Shown here in pieces: positions 62,611-64,000 of a stretch of 64,000 bases of DNA. Made by a program: the position numbers and the translations under genes. The stretch's first letter is position 1. Every line of letters begins with the position of its first letter. Source of the stretch: Sphagnum compactum (taxonomy: Eukaryota; Bryophyta; Sphagnopsida; Sphagnales); the NCBI GenBank assembly GCA_965153455.1, contig OZ234500.1, positions 12,214,001 to 12,278,000 on the forward strand, given 5' to 3'. A model generated the notes under the pieces. The model worked only from the letters and a program-made list of their open reading frames with translations, did no database searches and had not been told where the DNA came from.

Positions 62611-64000
62611 TGGGTTACTCAAGTATTAATAAGAACTTTCCTAAGTCCGTATTGTTAGATGCGGCAAATGTGAAAGGTTGGATGCCAATGTGAGGCCCGA
62701 CACAAAATAGTCACATCGTGTCAATTTTGACAACCCCGGTACCCCAATCATGAATGGACCCATTGTTATATAAATATATGATTAAAGAACTTCCCCAAAA
62801 GTATGTCATGCTTGAAGAATTTCCCCAAAAATAAGAGTCTTTGTGATGTTTAAAAACATTGGTTATAATGCCTAATGATTTTTTTGGAATGACTTGTAAT
62901 GTTCATTAATACACTTTTTGACATTAAAACATGAAAAAAAACATTGCTTTCAAATGCTTCGACTCTAGTTAAAGTTACTACACTAAAGGTGGTGTATTAA
63001 TAATTATAAGGGTGACAAGTGATAATATGTAGCTCCAACAACCTACAAACACCATGGATGGTCCTCAAATCACAAAATTAGTGATTGATGAACTTATTAT
63101 TAAACAATTTGATTTTCTAATTATGAAGGTACAATTGTTGGAATTGCAAAAAAAAAAAAGGTTTTGAAAACTTCATAATCAAATTTCATCTACTTGAGCA
63201 TTTTTTGTATTGAACAACCCAACAACAAGTGTCCACATCCAAGCCTCTTAAAGCATAAGGTGCACCATGTGCCACTCAATAAATCTTCATTTAATAACAC
63301 AACAAAGTCTCAAAAAAGGTATCTTTTCGTACTTTTGCACATGACATCACAACTATGAAAAAACCCATTGCATTAATGAACATGATGTTATTCTAGTTCA
63401 ACAAAAAAAACATAAGAAAATTTTAAATGAAGTTGTAGTTGATCAATAAGAAGGGAAGAAAAGGAAAATGATGGTATTGTCAACTATTACAATGAAAATA
63501 TGGTCAAAGGAACCGTGGGTGTCAAAGTAAAAGTCCTTTTCCAAGGACTACATATCACACATGTCATTTTTGTGTTGGTTTACAACTTTAAATTTTGTAG
63601 TTTGGATGCCCAATATAACATTGCATGTTAGATTTGTTAAAGTCACATTTTCAAAATCCATAATTTTCAAAGTCAAAAGCACTTTTGAACCAAATGTGCT
63701 CAAATGCGTTATAAAAACAATTTTCATTAGTTCAACTTTTTTTACCTTTCTAATCATCAATCTTAAAATTCTCTCCAATTTAAAAAAGAAATGATGCACA
63801 TTTGGTAGAAAAAAATGATGTTTAAAATAATAAGGATTGTCCATTCTTGAGGTTTGACGTTAAATGAACATGCAAAAACATTTTTGATTTCTATCAGGCT
63901 TTAAACATGTAAACTTTTCAATTAGTAAAAAATGTTCCAAAAATTTTATGACATTCCAAGCTATTATATTTCCCTTGTGATCTTTCAAACATTAAAAAAT
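62611..64000. other. Gene-free AT-rich end of window
   Basis: No gene is seen. The last bases (about 63976-63994, ttgtgatctttcaaacatta) resemble the start of the LTR-like repeats at 29283 and 33391, so another copy of that LTR may begin here and be cut by the window edge. Confidence 0.35.

Overview
This is nuclear DNA from a land plant, most likely a seed plant and possibly a gymnosperm. The sequence is very AT-rich, has plant-type introns (GT..AG) and plant-specific gene families, and carries only three genes in 64 kb. The rest is old, heavily decayed repeats with almost no intact coding capacity. The gymnosperm suggestion is an inference from gene sparsity and repeat decay, not from a diagnostic marker.

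Layout. (1) Positions 1-655 (+): the last two exons of an ARM-repeat protein of the U-box E3 ligase type; the gene starts outside the window. (2) About 0.7-21.9 kb: gene-free AT-rich DNA with dispersed repeat relics. (3) 22804-27643 (+): a complete 11-exon RGLG-type E3 ubiquitin ligase (N-myristoylation signal, copine/VWA domain, C-terminal RING). Every exon phase closes, giving 507 aa. A diverged tandem duplication lies directly upstream. (4) 29255-33541: a degenerate copia-like LTR element on the minus strand, with LTR-like direct repeats, a primer-binding-site motif and an extremely TA-rich interior. (5) 34921-39075 (-): a complete 5-exon leucine-rich-repeat receptor kinase of 792 aa. It has a signal peptide, about 120 residues of unrecognised ectodomain, LRRs, a TM helix and a non-RD kinase domain. 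(6) About 39.7-64 kb: gene-free DNA holding a tandemly duplicated 1.2-kb unit whose second copy is split by a 2-kb insertion, CACTA-like ends, and at 60.4-62.6 kb an array of about 30 short hairpin units resembling CACTA subterminal repeats.

The genes do not form an operon-like unit. Two are predicted ubiquitin ligases and one is a receptor kinase. All three families are used in plant stress or immune signalling, but nothing here shows that they act together. The RGLG gene (intron 9) and the receptor-kinase gene (3' flank) share a roughly 560-bp dispersed repeat, in the sense orientation of its host gene in both places.

I found no convincing new biological system. The points most worth checking are the unusual receptor-kinase ectodomain and degenerate glycine loop, the hairpin array, the shared sense-oriented repeat, and the nested insertion at 49.8-51.9 kb.
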